Source of the DNA: Fundidesulfovibrio magnetotacticus
Lineage (GTDB): Bacteria > Desulfobacterota > Desulfovibrionia > Desulfovibrionales > Desulfovibrionaceae
Reading direction: 5' to 3'
Assembly (NCBI RefSeq): GCF_013019105.1
Contig: NZ_BLTE01000013.1
Span: 103,058 to 167,057, forward strand
DNA: 64,000 nucleotides
This document shows positions 16,582-29,064 of the stretch, piece after piece. The position numbers and the translations under genes are program-made. The stretch's first letter is position 1. Each line of letters opens with the position of its first letter. The notes beneath the pieces were generated by a model. That model did no database searches. It was not told where the DNA came from and worked only from the letters and a program-made list of their open reading frames with translations.

Positions 16582-18612
16582 ATGAAACTCAGCACCAAGG
16601 CCTCATTGCTTTTGACGGCACTCCTCCTGCTGGTGGTCGCGTCCACGGGCTTGTTCGTGTTCGTCACCCAGCGGAGCGCCGTGCTGAGCCTGGTGCGCCA
16701 GGACATGGAGTCCATCGCCGAGTCCGTGGCAACGGAGTTGCGGGCCTTCACCCGCGACAACCTCCAGAACCTGGCGGCCGTTGCCGGGAACCTCCCCGCC
16801 GATGCCCTGGAACAGGGCGACCGGGAGGCCGTGGAGCGCTACTTCAAGCGTCAGTTGGAGTTCTTCCCCAAGTTCGAGAACGGATTCTTCCTGCTGGACG
16901 CCCAGGGCCGCTTCGTGGCCGACTACCCGGCCCATCCCGATCTGGTGGGGCAGTCCTTCGCCCACCGCGAGTACTACCAGAGCACCGTCGCCCGCGACAC
17001 GGGCGTGGTGGGCACGCCCTACATCTCCGCCCGCACCAACCTGCCCGTGATCACCTTCACCTGGCCCGTGTTCTCCCGTCAGGGCCGGGTGGAATACGTG
17101 GTCTGCGGATCGCTCAACCTGCTGTCGGCGCACGCGCTGGGCGAATACCCCAGGCGTCGCATCGGCAAGACGGGCTTCCTCTACGTGGCGGACAGGGAGC
17201 GCACCATCATCGTGCACCCGGACAAGGCCCGCATCCTCAAGGATGTGGAACAGGGCCGCAACGTCTTCCTGGACAAGGTCGTCAACGGCCTGGAGGGATC
17301 GGCCGAGACGGTGGATTCCGGGGGCGTGTCCATGGTGGCGGGCGCGCGCTTCATCCAGGACCCGGGCTGGGCCGTGCTGGCGCAGATTCCCTCGGCCGAG
17401 GCCCTCGCGCCGCTCCACGAGGCGCTCTATGCCCTGGGTTCGTTCTTCCTCGGGGTGCTCCTGCTGGCGCTCCCGCTGGGTCTCCTGGCCATGCGTCGCC
17501 TCACGCGGCCCCTGGACAGGCTCGAAGAGGCCGTGCAGGTGGTGACCCGGGACCTGGGCGAAAACGGAGGCAAAACCGCGCGCCCCTTCGCTCCCCAGGC
17601 CCTGGAGGCCCTGCGCTCCATGCGCTCCAACGACGAGATCGGCATGCTGGCCCGGGCGTTCTTCCAGCTCTCCCTGCGCCTGAAGAAGACCCTGAGTTCC
17701 CTCAAGGCCTCCGCCGATGATTGGGAGCGCACCTTCGCTTCGGTGCAGGAGGCCCTTCTGGTGCTGGACGGCGAGGGCCGGGTGCTGCGCCTCAACAGCG
17801 TGGCCCAGGGCCTTTTGCGGTTGCCCAAGGGGGCGGGCGTCTCCCGGCACTGGCGGGAGATGCTCTCGGGCGGCTTTACCCCCCCAGGGGACTGGCCCTC
17901 GGACGAAAGCCTCCAGTACTCCCCCCGCTACCGGGCCGTCACCCGACTTCCGGGCCGCAAGGGCCGTTTCGAGATCGCCTTCGCGTCCATCCAGGGACGT
18001 GGCGCGGGCTCCACCGGAATGCTGCTGGCCATCACCGACGTGACCGAGAAGCTCCAGGCCGAGGAGCGCATCCGCGAACTGGCCTTCAAGGACGCGCTCA
18101 CCGGGCTGCCCAACCGCGTGCTCCTGGCCGACCGCCTGGACCAGGCCCTGGCCACCTCCCGGCGCAACGCGACGCGCACGGGCGTGTTCTTCCTGGACCT
18201 GGACGACTTCAAACGCGTCAACGACACCCTGGGACACGACGCCGGGGACGAACTGCTCGTCCAGGTGGGGCGCAGGCTCTCGAACTGCCTGCGGGCCAAC
18301 GACACCCTGGCCCGCTACGCGGGCGACGAGTTCGTGGCCGTGCTCATGGACATCAGGAGCCCAGAGGAGGCCGCCGAAGTGGCCGGGCGCATGCTCGAAA
18401 GCCTGAAGGACAGCTTCCTGGTGGCGCGCGGCGAGGCTACCATAGGCGCGAGCATCGGCATCGCGCTGTACCCCGACCACGGCGAGAGCGCCCATCAGCT
18501 GCTCAACCACGCCGACACGGCCATGTACCGCGCCAAAGGGCGCGGCAAGAACAGCTTCCGCTTCTCCCCGGCCCTGGAGGCTTCCGCCCCGGACGGCCTT
18601 CCCAGACAGTAG
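16582..18612 (+). CDS. Membrane diguanylate cyclase (Cache-HAMP-PAS-GGDEF)
   Basis: This 676-residue protein has a transmembrane helix (about 7-29), a periplasmic double-Cache sensor, a second helix (about 282-305), a HAMP linker, a PAS-like segment (about 385-490) and a GGDEF domain. The active-site motif reads AGDEF (ARYAGDEFVAVL), a variant often still active. RxxD five residues upstream (RAND) is the product-inhibition I-site. It should make cyclic-di-GMP in response to a small external ligand. No EAL domain is fused. AGGAAAG precedes the ATG. It diverges from the YyaL-type gene across about 120 bases. Confidence 0.92.
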   Translation: MKLSTKASLLLTALLLLVVASTGLFVFVTQRSAVLSLVRQDMESIAESVATELRAFTRDNLQNLAAVAGNLPADALEQGDREAVERYFKRQLEFFPKFENGFFLLDAQGRFVADYPAHPDLVGQSFAHREYYQSTVARDTGVVGTPYISARTNLPVITFTWPVFSRQGRVEYVVCGSLNLLSAHALGEYPRRRIGKTGFLYVADRERTIIVHPDKARILKDVEQGRNVFLDKVVNGLEGSAETVDSGGVSMVAGARFIQDPGWAVLAQIPSAEALAPLHEALYALGSFFLGVLLLALPLGLLAMRRLTRPLDRLEEAVQVVTRDLGENGGKTARPFAPQALEALRSMRSNDEIGMLARAFFQLSLRLKKTLSSLKASADDWERTFASVQEALLVLDGEGRVLRLNSVAQGLLRLPKGAGVSRHWREMLSGGFTPPGDWPSDESLQYSPRYRAVTRLPGRKGRFEIAFASIQGRGAGSTGMLLAITDVTEKLQAEERIRELAFKDALTGLPNRVLLADRLDQALATSRRNATRTGVFFLDLDDFKRVNDTLGHDAGDELLVQVGRRLSNCLRANDTLARYAGDEFVAVLMDIRSPEEAAEVAGRMLESLKDSFLVARGEATIGASIGIALYPDHGESAHQLLNHADTAMYRAKGRGKNSFRFSPALEASAPDGLPRQ

Positions 18613-18786
18613 CCCGTCCGGACCGCATCCTCAGGATTCGGTCTTACGGATTGTCGCGGCGGGTCTTCCAAACCATCCCATGGTGAAGAACGCTTCCCGT
18701 TGACCAGCAGCGCGAGGCTATGGTCGGGATATGGTTTTGGTTGCTTGCCTTGACAACCCCTAGGGAGGGATTTTGAGGCCGCGACA

Positions 18787-19488
18787 CTAGCGCGGGAACG
18801 AGCCGTTGTTGAGGTCGATGCACACGCCGTTGATGTATTCCGGACTCTCCAGGGCCAGCCAGGCGATGGCCGCCGCCACCTCGTCGGCGCGGCAGAAACG
18901 CCCCGTGTAGACCGCCTCCAGCACCGCCTTGCGCCTGGGCTCGGGGATGGTGTCCAGCATGTCGGTCTCTGCCGGGCCGGGGGCCACGGCGTTCACCACC
19001 ACGCCCCGGGGACCAAGCAGGCGCGCGAAGCTCTTGGTGGCGTTCTTCAACCCGGCCTTGGAGATGCCGTACCATACGTCGGGGTGCCCCGTGTGGGCCG
19101 CCAGGGAGGCGTTGTTCACGATGCGCCCCGCGCCGCGCTCCGCCATGCCCCGGCCCGCCTCGCGCATGAGGGCCAGCGGAGCCTCCAGGTTGACGCGCAG
19201 GAGCGTCTCCATTTTCTCGCGGGGATAGGCGTCCCAGGGCAGGGCGTGCATGATCCCGGCGTTGTTCACCAGGATGTCGATCTCCCCGATCTCGGCCACA
19301 AGGGCGGGGATGTCCTCCACGCGGGACAGGTCGAAGGGGACGGCGCGCACGCGCGCCTCACCGGCCAGGGGAAAGCCGGTGAAATCCCTCGCCACCACGG
19401 CCACTTCGCAGCCAGCCTCCAGAAGCCTTCTGGTGGTCGCCAGGCCGATGCCCTTGTTGCCGCCGGTCACCACGGCAAGCCTGCTCAT
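18787..19488 (-). CDS. Short-chain dehydrogenase/reductase
   Basis: This 233-residue Rossmann oxidoreductase has the NAD(P)-binding TGGNKGIG, NNAG (LVNNAGIM), the catalytic Ser in NNASLAAHTG and the YxxxK of VWYGISKAGLKN. C-terminal INGVCIDLNNG is typical of FabG-like SDRs. The substrate cannot be read from sequence. ATG 19488 has GAGGAG nearby. A 12-base inverted repeat, CGCGACACTAGC, sits at the stop codon (18780-18791) and again inverted at 19666-19677; chance is a sufficient explanation. It is monocistronic by spacing. Confidence 0.92.
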   Translation of the reverse strand: MSRLAVVTGGNKGIGLATTRRLLEAGCEVAVVARDFTGFPLAGEARVRAVPFDLSRVEDIPALVAEIGEIDILVNNAGIMHALPWDAYPREKMETLLRVNLEAPLALMREAGRGMAERGAGRIVNNASLAAHTGHPDVWYGISKAGLKNATKSFARLLGPRGVVVNAVAPGPAETDMLDTIPEPRRKAVLEAVYTGRFCRADEVAAAIAWLALESPEYINGVCIDLNNGSFPR

Positions 19489-19773
19489 GCGTACTCCTCG
19501 CGGCGGTAGCCCGCCTTGTCGGCGCGTTGTAGAAGTCGTTTCGTGCGGTCGGTTTCCCGATTCGTCGGCATGACGCGGGGAAAACCCAGAATCCGGGCGT
19601 GGCCCCCCGCCGTGAGGGGCTGGAGTCTTGCCCGCGACGCGTCCGACGAGGAGGCTCCGCAGGCTGCTAGTGTCGCGATGTTGAAAAACATGAAGATGCT
19701 TTCCAGAATGAAATTCAATGATGTTAGTTAGTTGCCCTGACAGCACGTATGGGCGTGTTTTGAGAACGCAACC

Positions 19774-22286
<2,513 letters not shown>

Positions 22287-22290
<4 letters not shown>

Positions 22291-23198
22291 TTGATGGTCT
22301 CCGCTAGCTTATTAATGCGTTGGGTGTTGAGGGCTAGCATTGCCAGTGAAAAGTTAATAGCGTTGTCATTTATCCAGTTCCTGTCTATGTTGGAGAAGAT
22401 TGTTAAAAGTTGTTGTTTTTTAATTGTGTTGAGCCTGTTCGTCCAGTAGTGAAGTGCGTCAGGGGCCTTCGATCCAATCCATTCGAGTGCGTTTATTGTT
22501 GTGAGGGTTGATTTTTCTGTTTGCTTTGTATAAAATGGGGTTCTTGCTTTAGTGACATATGCTGTAATGTGCTGGCGCATGTCTTTCGTTGTTAGTATTG
22601 TGGTTCGTTTTCTGTCGGATTCATTGCGGCCGAGGCTAGATGCATGGTCGAAAGTTGGGGCTAGGTAAGCTTTCCCTTCTGGGTTTAATATTAGACCCCA
22701 GTTTTCATGGTGGCGATCTTGGTTTGCGATCAGTGCGTCGAGCAAAATATATCCAACGAAACATGACAAGGCTTGGTTAGTTGTAAATGCTGAGGGAAAT
22801 CCAATCGGATATTGTATGATTTCGTTGTTTAGAAAGTGAAACACTCGGCCTATTGTATATTGTGTTTGTTTGTATCTTTTGTTGGCGTCGTATTCATGGA
22901 CAAACTTTGACATGATGTCGTTGCCCAAATACAGGGAATGACCGTCAGGCACGAAACTCCTAGTTATTACACCGCAAGTATCTCTCCAGGTCGCTAAACT
23001 GTATTCAGCATGTGGTAGGCAAAGTAGGCGACATATCTCGTAGCTGACAATTTCCGCCCAGTTTTCTCCTGTGCCAGGTCTGCCAATTTTGTATAGGTAC
23101 TTATACCCATCAATCCCAAGTAGCCAAAATTTCTCCTTTGTACCAATCTGCTCAGGGAACCCAGGAATATTAGCAGGGATGTGAACGATTGGGTACAT
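22287..23198 (-). CDS. HipA/HipT-like Ser/Thr kinase lacking the N-terminal subdomain
   Basis: This 303-residue protein corresponds to the kinase core of HipA. Lys37 in YLYKIGR and Glu49 in GENWAE fit the nucleotide-binding pair, NQDRHHENWG (Asp161, Asn166) is the catalytic loop, and APTFDHASSLG (Asp184) is the metal-binding motif. The HipA N-terminal subdomain is missing here and appears in the next gene, as in split HipS/HipT systems. No HipB-type DNA-binding antitoxin is adjacent. ATG 23198 overlaps the nth stop (TAATG); the long GC-rich extension upstream is part of nth read in another frame. HipA kinases phosphorylate aminoacyl-tRNA synthetases; this target is unknown. Confidence 0.75.
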
Positions 23199-23836
23199 TA
23201 CTTTCCCACCCCCCGCTTTGGGCAGACGTCTCCCAGCTCGCACGCGGGGCAGCGGGGCTTGCGCGCCGGGCAGACCTCGCGGCCGAAGTAGACCAGCATG
23301 TGGTTGATCTCGCCCCACTGTTCGCGGGGAAAGAGGGGCATCAGGTCGCGCTCGATCTTCACGGGGTCGTCGGAGTTCGTGAAGCCCAGGCGGTAGGCCA
23401 GGCGCGTCACGTGGGTGTCCACGGCGATGCCCTCGTGCACGCCGAAGGCGTTGGAGAGCACGATGTTGGCCGTCTTGCGGGCCACGCCCGGCAGGGTGGT
23501 CAGTTCAGCCATGGTGCGGGGCAACTCGCCGCCGAAGTGTTCCATGACGCGCACGGCCGAGGCGATGAGGTTCTTGGCCTTGTTGCGGAAAAAACCGGTG
23601 GAGCGCACCACCTCTTCCACTTCCTCCTGCGTCGCGCGGGCCAGTTGGGCGGGGCCCGGCCAGCGGCCGAAGAGCACGGGCGTGACCTGGTTGACGCGGG
23701 CGTCGGTGCACTGGGCGGCCAGCACGGTGGCCACCAGGAGCTCCCAGGCGTCGCGGTGGTCCAGTGCGGGGACGGTGACGGGGTAGCGGGCGCGCAGGCG
23801 CTCGAAGACGACGGGGGCCAGTTCGCTTGCGGTCAT
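23198..23836 (-). CDS. nth: Endonuclease III
   Basis: This 212-residue DNA glycosylase/AP lyase removes oxidised pyrimidines. The helix-hairpin-helix LPGVARKTANIVLSNAFG holds the catalytic Lys, VDTHVTRLAYRLG the catalytic Asp, and CPARKPRCPACELGDVC the C-x6-C-x2-C-x5-C site for the [4Fe-4S] cluster. ATG 23836 gives the usual N-terminus, although no good ribosome site precedes it. Its TAA stop overlaps the start of the foreign kinase gene, so the islet is placed to use the nth transcript. An 8-bp hairpin lies upstream at 23869-23887. Confidence 0.95.
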   Translation of the reverse strand: MTASELAPVVFERLRARYPVTVPALDHRDAWELLVATVLAAQCTDARVNQVTPVLFGRWPGPAQLARATQEEVEEVVRSTGFFRNKAKNLIASAVRVMEHFGGELPRTMAELTTLPGVARKTANIVLSNAFGVHEGIAVDTHVTRLAYRLGFTNSDDPVKIERDLMPLFPREQWGEINHMLVYFGREVCPARKPRCPACELGDVCPKRGVGK

Positions 23837-24052
23837 GGCGTGGGGGATACCGGAAAGAGGCCCCGGGGGCAACGCCAGGGGCGTTGCGGACCGTCGGGTC
23901 GGTATGCGGATCGTAAAAGGACTTCGCCCGAAATGATCGGTGCGGCCGTCGGGTACGGCGCATGCGGCTGAGCAAGGAGCCGGACGATCTGAACGTCACA
24001 CCGTGTATCCCGGAGAGTCGGGGGAGGGAGGGCGTCCGTGCGCATCCTCCCG

Positions 24053-25048
24053 TCAGTCCAGGGTCCAGGCCGCGCCCGGGTCCGGGGCGGCGAAGGCCCC
24101 GGGCTTCAGGCCGTGCCGTAGCAGGGCCTGGTCCAGGGCGCTGGCCGGGTCGTCGTGGGCCTCGTCGGTGAGCTGGAACACGCCGTGGTGCAGGGCCAGG
24201 GCGTGTTGAGCTTCCAGGATGCGGACGGCCCGCACGGCTTCGTCCGGGTCCATGTGGGCGGGAGCCATGAACCAGCGGGGCTCGTAGGCCCCGATGGGCA
24301 GGAGCGCCAGGCGCGCCGGGCCGAAGCGTTCGCGGATCATCCCGAAGGGCTCGCCCAGGCCGAAGCCCGTGTCCCCGAAGAAGACCACCGGGCCGCAGGC
24401 CGCTTCCAGCACGAAGGAGCACCAGAGGGAGCGGCGGCGGTCCAGGAGCCCCCGGGCGGACCAGTGGCGCGCGGGTGCGGCGTGGACGCGCACCCCGGCC
24501 AGCTCCTGCTGTTCCCACCAGTGTAGCTCCCGAATGCGCGCGCGGGGGGCGGCCCTGCGCACGAGGCGGGCGTCCCCCGGGGGAACGAGGAAGAGCGGAT
24601 CGTGGGCGCGCGCCAGGGCGGCCAGAGTGGGAAGGTCCAGGTGGTCGTAGTGGTTGTGGGTGACGAGCACGGCGTCCAGGGACGGCAGCGCGTCCAGTTC
24701 CAGCCCCGGGGCGCGCACGCGCCGGGGGCCGCGCCCGAAAGGCCCGGTGCGCTCGGACCAGACCGGGTCGGTGAGCAGGTTCGCTCCCCCCGTCTGGAGG
24801 AGCACGGTGGAGTGGCCCACCAGGGTGACGCGCAGGCTGTGGCCATGAACGCGCTCCGGCGGCGGAGCGCACGGTGCGACGGGCAGCTTCACGGGCCATG
24901 GCGCGGGCCTGCGAGAGAGGCCCCAGCGCAAAAGGTCCAGGAAGGAGCGGTCCTCCTCGGGCCAGGGGGCGCGCCAGCGGCCGGAGCGCTGTGTGGGGGA
25001 GGGGGGCGGCGCGGAGGCGGAGTCGGGGGGAGAATCAGAATGTCGCAT
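24053..25048 (-). CDS. MBL-fold metal-dependent hydrolase (UlaG/NAPE-PLD-like)
   Basis: This 331-residue protein has a metallo-beta-lactamase fold: VTLVGHSTVLLQ, LLTDPVWSER, the metal ligands THNHYDHLD, FFGDTGFG and ALHHGVFQL near the end. The arrangement resembles UlaG and NAPE-hydrolysing phospholipase D rather than true beta-lactamases. The substrate is unknown. The first 40 residues are Pro/Ser/Arg-rich and of low complexity. The ATG at 25048 has no strong ribosome site. It diverges from higBA across only about 24 bases. Confidence 0.85.
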   Translation of the reverse strand: MRHSDSPPDSASAPPPSPTQRSGRWRAPWPEEDRSFLDLLRWGLSRRPAPWPVKLPVAPCAPPPERVHGHSLRVTLVGHSTVLLQTGGANLLTDPVWSERTGPFGRGPRRVRAPGLELDALPSLDAVLVTHNHYDHLDLPTLAALARAHDPLFLVPPGDARLVRRAAPRARIRELHWWEQQELAGVRVHAAPARHWSARGLLDRRRSLWCSFVLEAACGPVVFFGDTGFGLGEPFGMIRERFGPARLALLPIGAYEPRWFMAPAHMDPDEAVRAVRILEAQHALALHHGVFQLTDEAHDDPASALDQALLRHGLKPGAFAAPDPGAAWTLD

Positions 25049-25072
25049 GGGGTCCGGGAACGAGTGGTTGAA

Positions 25073-25408
25073 ATGGATGAGGCTTGTACGGTTGACGTCC
25101 AGCGTAACACGATCGATCCACTACGCCTGATCCAGGGCTTCAAGTGCCGTCTGACAGCCCAGATCGCGAACGAAGGCCGCTGCGACAAGCGGTTTCGCGC
25201 CTTCCAGCGCCAGGCCGAGAGGCGGCTGCGCATCCTGGATGCGGCGGACACCCGCGATGCGCTGCGCATGCTGCCGAGCAACCGATTCGAGGCCCTCGGC
25301 GGCGACAGGAAAGGCCAATACAGCATCGCCGTGAACATGCAATGGAGGATCTGCTTCCTGTGGGGCGACAACGGCCCCTACGAAGTGGAAATTGTTGACT
25401 ATCACTAG
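25073..25408 (+). CDS. higB: HigB-family toxin (RelE superfamily mRNA interferase)
   Basis: The product shows the HigB core: IQGFKCRLTAQIAN at the start, a helix with KRFRAFQRQAERRLRILDAA, then RFEALGGDRKGQYSIAVN, MQWRICFLW and a terminal YEVEIVDYH. Such toxins cut mRNA on the ribosome. The start is uncertain. ATG 25073 gives 111 residues with about 18 extra N-terminal ones; typical HigB would begin near position 25127, where the codon is CTG. The gene for its antitoxin follows after 21 bases, the usual toxin-first order. Confidence 0.85.
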   Translation: MDEACTVDVQRNTIDPLRLIQGFKCRLTAQIANEGRCDKRFRAFQRQAERRLRILDAADTRDALRMLPSNRFEALGGDRKGQYSIAVNMQWRICFLWGDNGPYEVEIVDYH

Positions 25409-25429
25409 ACGGCGAGGGAGACTTCGAAC

Positions 25430-25714
25430 ATGCGCGACCCCATCCATCCGGGGGAAATCCTGGCCGACGAGCTGTCGTTCATAGGTTTTTCGGCCAACCA
25501 GTTGGCCAAGGCCCTTCACGTGCCGGCCAACCGAGTGTCCCAGATCGTGGGCGGGCGACGGGGCGTGACTGCCGACACGGCGTTGCGCCTGGGGCGCTTC
25601 TTCGGCGCCGGCCCGGAGCTGTGGCTCAACCTCCAGAAAGCCTACGAACTGGATATGGCCCGTCGCGACGCGGGGGACTTGGAGAGCATCGTCGCGTACG
25701 ACAAGTCCGCCTGA
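25430..25714 (+). CDS. higA: HigA-family antitoxin (XRE-type)
   Basis: This 94-residue protein has the family opening HPGEILADEL and a helix-turn-helix (SANQLAKALHVPANRVSQIVGGRRGVTADTALRLGRFF). The tail GPELWLNLQKAYELD is typical of HigA. It should bind and neutralise the toxin encoded just upstream and repress the shared promoter. GGGAGA lies before the ATG. A hairpin terminator stands about 110 bases downstream. Confidence 0.93.
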   Translation: MRDPIHPGEILADELSFIGFSANQLAKALHVPANRVSQIVGGRRGVTADTALRLGRFFGAGPELWLNLQKAYELDMARRDAGDLESIVAYDKSA

Positions 25715-25823
25715 TGGCGGCTGCGGGGTGAGCCTCGGCGCGCGAGCGCGGGATCACTCTTCGCGTACGGCAAGTCGGTCGCGGCGTGCCAGCCTGGCGG
25801 GGCAGCCCGACCGGCCCAACGCA

Positions 25824-25849
25824 AAAAGCCCCGCTCGCGCGGGGCTTTT
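25824..25849. terminator. Bidirectional terminator between higA and pdaD
   Basis: AAAAGCCCCGC (25824-25834) pairs perfectly with GCGGGGCTTTT (25839-25849) around a TCGC loop. A/T tails on both sides allow it to serve the higBA unit and the convergent argS-SPOR-pdaD unit. Confidence 0.9.
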
Positions 25850-25878
25850 CGTTTCAACGCGGTCCGTCGGGTTGTCCG

Positions 25879-26433
25879 CTAGGGCAGGAAGACCACGGCG
25901 GAGATGGTGGTGGTCCACATGCCGGCGACGCCCTGGGTGACGCTCGGGAGCGACTTGGACTCGATGATCTTGCCCGACATCAGGTAGATCTCGCGGCGCT
26001 CGTCGTAGGCGGTCTCGGGGTCGAAGTCGATGCCCAGGGTGGTGGCGAGCATGGTGGAGGCCAGGTCTTCCGCGAAGTCCCCGATCTCCTTCTCGTCCTT
26101 GCCGAAGGCGGTGTGCTCCGAGATGTAGCCGTAGTTGTCCTTGCTGCCGGGGAAGGCCATGCCCACGGCCGAGCCCACGAGGCGTCCCTTCTCGTCGGTG
26201 GCGTTGCGCGCCATGACGCAGAAGGTGATCTGCCCGGGGTTCAGGAGCGTCGAGCCCTCTTCCACGGTCAAAAGGGTGCAGTTGGGCGGGTAGATGCTGG
26301 ACACGTACACGAGGTTGAGCTTTTCGATGCCGGCATCGCGAAGAGCCAGCTCGAAGGATTGCAGCTTATTCTTGTGACGGCCAATGCCCCGGGTGAAAAA
26401 GGCCTTGGTCGGGACGAACGTTTGTCCGAACAT
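25879..26433 (-). CDS. pdaD: Pyruvoyl-dependent arginine decarboxylase
   Basis: This 184-residue proenzyme makes agmatine from arginine. It should self-cleave between two serines in [10 protein letters not shown] (Ser45/Ser46), turning the second into the pyruvoyl cofactor. [34 protein letters not shown] and YDERREIY are family features. ATG 26433 has GGAGGA a few bases before it. It is the last gene after argS and a SPOR-domain gene on the minus strand and ends at a bidirectional terminator. It would feed polyamine synthesis. Confidence 0.93.
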   Translation of the reverse strand: MFGQTFVPTKAFFTRGIGRHKNKLQSFELALRDAGIEKLNLVYVSSIYPPNCTLLTVEEGSTLLNPGQITFCVMARNATDEKGRLVGSAVGMAFPGSKDNYGYISEHTAFGKDEKEIGDFAEDLASTMLATTLGIDFDPETAYDERREIYLMSGKIIESKSLPSVTQGVAGMWTTTISAVVFLP

Positions 26434-26480
26434 TCGAGTCCTCCGTGGGAGAGCCTCCCCGCCTTGGCAGGGGAAACGTC

Positions 26481-27296
26481 TCATAAAGATTTTTTATCGC
26501 GAAGTATAGGCTTTTTTGCCTTAGCTTTCTCAAGCACTTGCTCGATCTCCGCCTCCGTGCCCTTGATGCGCGCCAACACCCGGTACAAGGGTTTGCCGCC
26601 CACCGCGGCCTCCTCCACGGACGTGGAAAGCCCTTTCTTCTTGAGCTTTTCCGCCTCCTCCTCCGCCTGGGACTTCTTGTCGAAAGCCGCCAGCTGGTAG
26701 GTGACGCGGTAGGACTTCTCCTTGGTCTCCTTCTGGTCCTTGGGGTCCTTTTTGGCGTCCTTCTGGTCCTTGGCGGATGGGGCCGTCTTGGGGTCCACGG
26801 CCTTCTTGTCGGGCTGCGCCGGGGCCGTGGGCACCTGGCCCTTGGGCACGGGGCCGGGGGTCTTCTCCAGGGTGGAGGTGGGGCCGCCGCCGCCAGCCAG
26901 GGACGCCACGGGAGGTGCGGGGACCGGAGGCTGGGCCTGCGGGCCCGGCTGGGCCGCGTCCTTCTTGCCGGAGTCCACGGTGACGGTCTCTGGCGGTTTC
27001 CTGCCCTGGAGGGTGTCGGGGAACTGAAGATCCTCGGCCTTGAGCACCGAGGGCGGGTCTTTGGCCTCCTGCTGGGCGGGGGCCGGCGTGGGCGTGATGA
27101 TCTGGGCCATCTGCGGCACCACGGCCTCCGGCTTCATGCCCCGGCCCACCAGCACCCCCAGGATGAACACCCACACGATGCCCAGAACGGTAACCACCAG
27201 CACGGAGACGAGCCCCGCGCCGGAGAATTCGAAGGTGAACTTGCGGGGGCCGCCCTTGGGCTCCTTGGAGGTGTTGAAGCGGTCCACGACCTTCAT
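26481..27296 (-). CDS. SPOR-domain inner-membrane protein
   Basis: This 271-residue protein has a short cytoplasmic N-terminus, one transmembrane helix (about 30-52), a long Pro/Lys/Asp-rich linker (about 60-190) and a C-terminal SPOR domain (about 195-260: [27 protein letters not shown]). SPOR domains bind denuded septal peptidoglycan, as in FtsN and DamX, so a role at the division site is likely. The gene lies 12 bases after argS and 47 before pdaD, so all three are probably co-transcribed. Confidence 0.88.
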   Translation of the reverse strand: MKVVDRFNTSKEPKGGPRKFTFEFSGAGLVSVLVVTVLGIVWVFILGVLVGRGMKPEAVVPQMAQIITPTPAPAQQEAKDPPSVLKAEDLQFPDTLQGRKPPETVTVDSGKKDAAQPGPQAQPPVPAPPVASLAGGGGPTSTLEKTPGPVPKGQVPTAPAQPDKKAVDPKTAPSAKDQKDAKKDPKDQKETKEKSYRVTYQLAAFDKKSQAEEEAEKLKKKGLSTSVEEAAVGGKPLYRVLARIKGTEAEIEQVLEKAKAKKPILRDKKSL

Positions 27297-27308
27297 GCGT
27301 TCCTCCCG

Positions 27309-28964
27309 CTACATTTTGTCCGGGGCGCTTACGCCCAGGAGATCCAGGCCGTTGTGCACCACCTCACGCACCGCCTCCAGGAGGAACATCCGGGCCAGCA
27401 CGGTGTCCTGGTCCGGCGCGGTCAGCACGGGGTGCGCCGAGTAGTAGCGGTGCAGCAGACCGGCCAGCTCCCGCAGGTAGAAGCTCAGCACATGGGGGCT
27501 CATGCTGGACGCGGCCGAGGCCAGCGTATCGGGATACTGCTCCAGGAGGCGCATGAGGTCAAGGTCTTCGGGGGTGTCCAGGCGCGAAAGAACCGTGCCG
27601 GGCGCATCCGGGAGGCTCACGCCGCGTTCGGCGGCCTTGGCGAAGAGCGAGCAGACGCGGGCGTGGGCGTACTGCACGTAGTAGACCGGGTTGTCCATGG
27701 TCTGCTGCTTCACCAGTTCCAGGTCGAAATCCAGGTGGCTGTCGGACTTTCGCGAGAGGAACATGAAGCGCGCGGCGTCCACGCCAACTTCCTTGCAGAC
27801 GTCCGAGAGGGTCTCGAACTGTCCGGCGCGCGTGCTCATGGCGATCTGTTCGCCGCCGCGCAGGAGGTTCACCAGCTGCACCAGGATCACCTTGAGGTCT
27901 TCCGGGTCGCGGCCGAGGGCTTGCACGGCGGCCTTCATGCGCGGCACGTAGCCGTGATGGTCCGCGCCCCAGATGTCCACCACGGTGTGGAAGCCCCGGG
28001 CGAACTTGTCGGCGTGGTAGGCGATGTCGGAGGCGAAGTAGGTGAGTTCCCCCGTGGACTTGCGCAGCACGCGGTCCTTGTCGTCGCCGAACTGGGAGGT
28101 GCCCATCCAGAGCGCGCCGTCCTTCTCGTAGGCCAGGCCCGAGGTCTTGAGGGCGTCCAGGGTCTTCTCCACCTTGCCTGCCGCCACCAGCGATTTCTCG
28201 GAGAACCACACCTGGTGCTCCACGCGGAAGTCCGAGAGGTCCTTCTGGATGCCCTCGAGGATGGACTTCATGCCGTAGTCGTAGCACACGTCCTGCCCGG
28301 CCTCGGGGTCGCCGTCGGCCAGGGCCTTGCCGTGGAGGGTGTGCAGCTCACGGGCCAGCTCGATGATGTATTCGCCCTTGTACCAATCTTCGGGGTAATC
28401 CACGGGGCGGCCCAGCAGCTCCAGCAGGCGCACCCAGATGGAGCGGCCCAGCAGGCGCATCTGGCGGCCCGCGTCGTTGATGTAGTATTCGGTGGAGACC
28501 TCGAAATCCATGGCGCGCAGGATGCGCGCCAAGGCATCGCCCACGGCCGCGCCGCGCCCGTGGCCGATGTGCAGGGGGCCGGTGGGGTTGGCCGAGACGA
28601 ACTCCACCTGCACCTTACGCCCGCGCCCCAGGTTGAACTTGCCGTAGCAGTGGCGCAGCTCCAGCACGTCCTCCACGGTCTTCTGCCAGAAAGAGGGCGC
28701 GAAGGTGACGTTCAAAAAGCCCGGCCCGGCCACGTCCACCTTGGCCAGCCCCGGGTCCATGGCCAGGAGCTCTTCGCGCAGCTCCAAGGCCAGGTCGCGG
28801 GGCTTCTTGCCCAGCTTTCCGGCCGTTAGCATGGCCACGTTGCAGGCCATGTCGCCGAACTGCTTGTCCTTGGGCGGTTCGATGGTGGCCTTGTCCGGCC
28901 ACTGGGCGCCCTTGCGGGCGAGGATGGCCTCCAGAAGGCCCCTGAGATGGGTGAGCGCGCGCAT
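27309..28964 (-). CDS. argS: Arginyl-tRNA synthetase
   Basis: This 551-residue class I synthetase charges tRNA-Arg. The N-terminal Add-1 domain is followed by the HIGH motif ([14 protein letters not shown]), the Rossmann core ([32 protein letters not shown]) and the anticodon-binding helical domain ending near [23 protein letters not shown] sits where the KMSK loop lies in this family. It is the first gene of the argS-SPOR-pdaD unit, which places two enzymes that use arginine on one transcript. Confidence 0.97.
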   Translation of the reverse strand: MRALTHLRGLLEAILARKGAQWPDKATIEPPKDKQFGDMACNVAMLTAGKLGKKPRDLALELREELLAMDPGLAKVDVAGPGFLNVTFAPSFWQKTVEDVLELRHCYGKFNLGRGRKVQVEFVSANPTGPLHIGHGRGAAVGDALARILRAMDFEVSTEYYINDAGRQMRLLGRSIWVRLLELLGRPVDYPEDWYKGEYIIELARELHTLHGKALADGDPEAGQDVCYDYGMKSILEGIQKDLSDFRVEHQVWFSEKSLVAAGKVEKTLDALKTSGLAYEKDGALWMGTSQFGDDKDRVLRKSTGELTYFASDIAYHADKFARGFHTVVDIWGADHHGYVPRMKAAVQALGRDPEDLKVILVQLVNLLRGGEQIAMSTRAGQFETLSDVCKEVGVDAARFMFLSRKSDSHLDFDLELVKQQTMDNPVYYVQYAHARVCSLFAKAAERGVSLPDAPGTVLSRLDTPEDLDLMRLLEQYPDTLASAASSMSPHVLSFYLRELAGLLHRYYSAHPVLTAPDQDTVLARMFLLEAVREVVHNGLDLLGVSAPDKM

Positions 28965-29064
28965 AACGGTCCTTTCACGATGCGTTCGGCCGCGCAGGGC
29001 GCGGCCGGAAAAGTCCTGGACGGGTACGGTCCCGTCCGTTGTCCGACGGTACGGTCACCCGGCC

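Noticed and set aside
18780..19677. 12-base inverted repeat CGCGACACTAGC flanking the SDR gene
   Set aside because: A 12-base match within 1 kb is expected by chance in a window this size; there is no target duplication or transposase.
19678..19731. 17-codon frame MLKNMKMLSRMKFNDVS before the ydcF-like gene
   Set aside because: It is AT-rich and starts like many membrane sensors, but is too short, lacks a ribosome site and has no continuation, so it is not supportable as a gene.
26538..28829. 763-codon frame antisense to argS and the SPOR gene
   Set aside because: The opposite strand encodes clear families; this frame has no domain and is a shadow.
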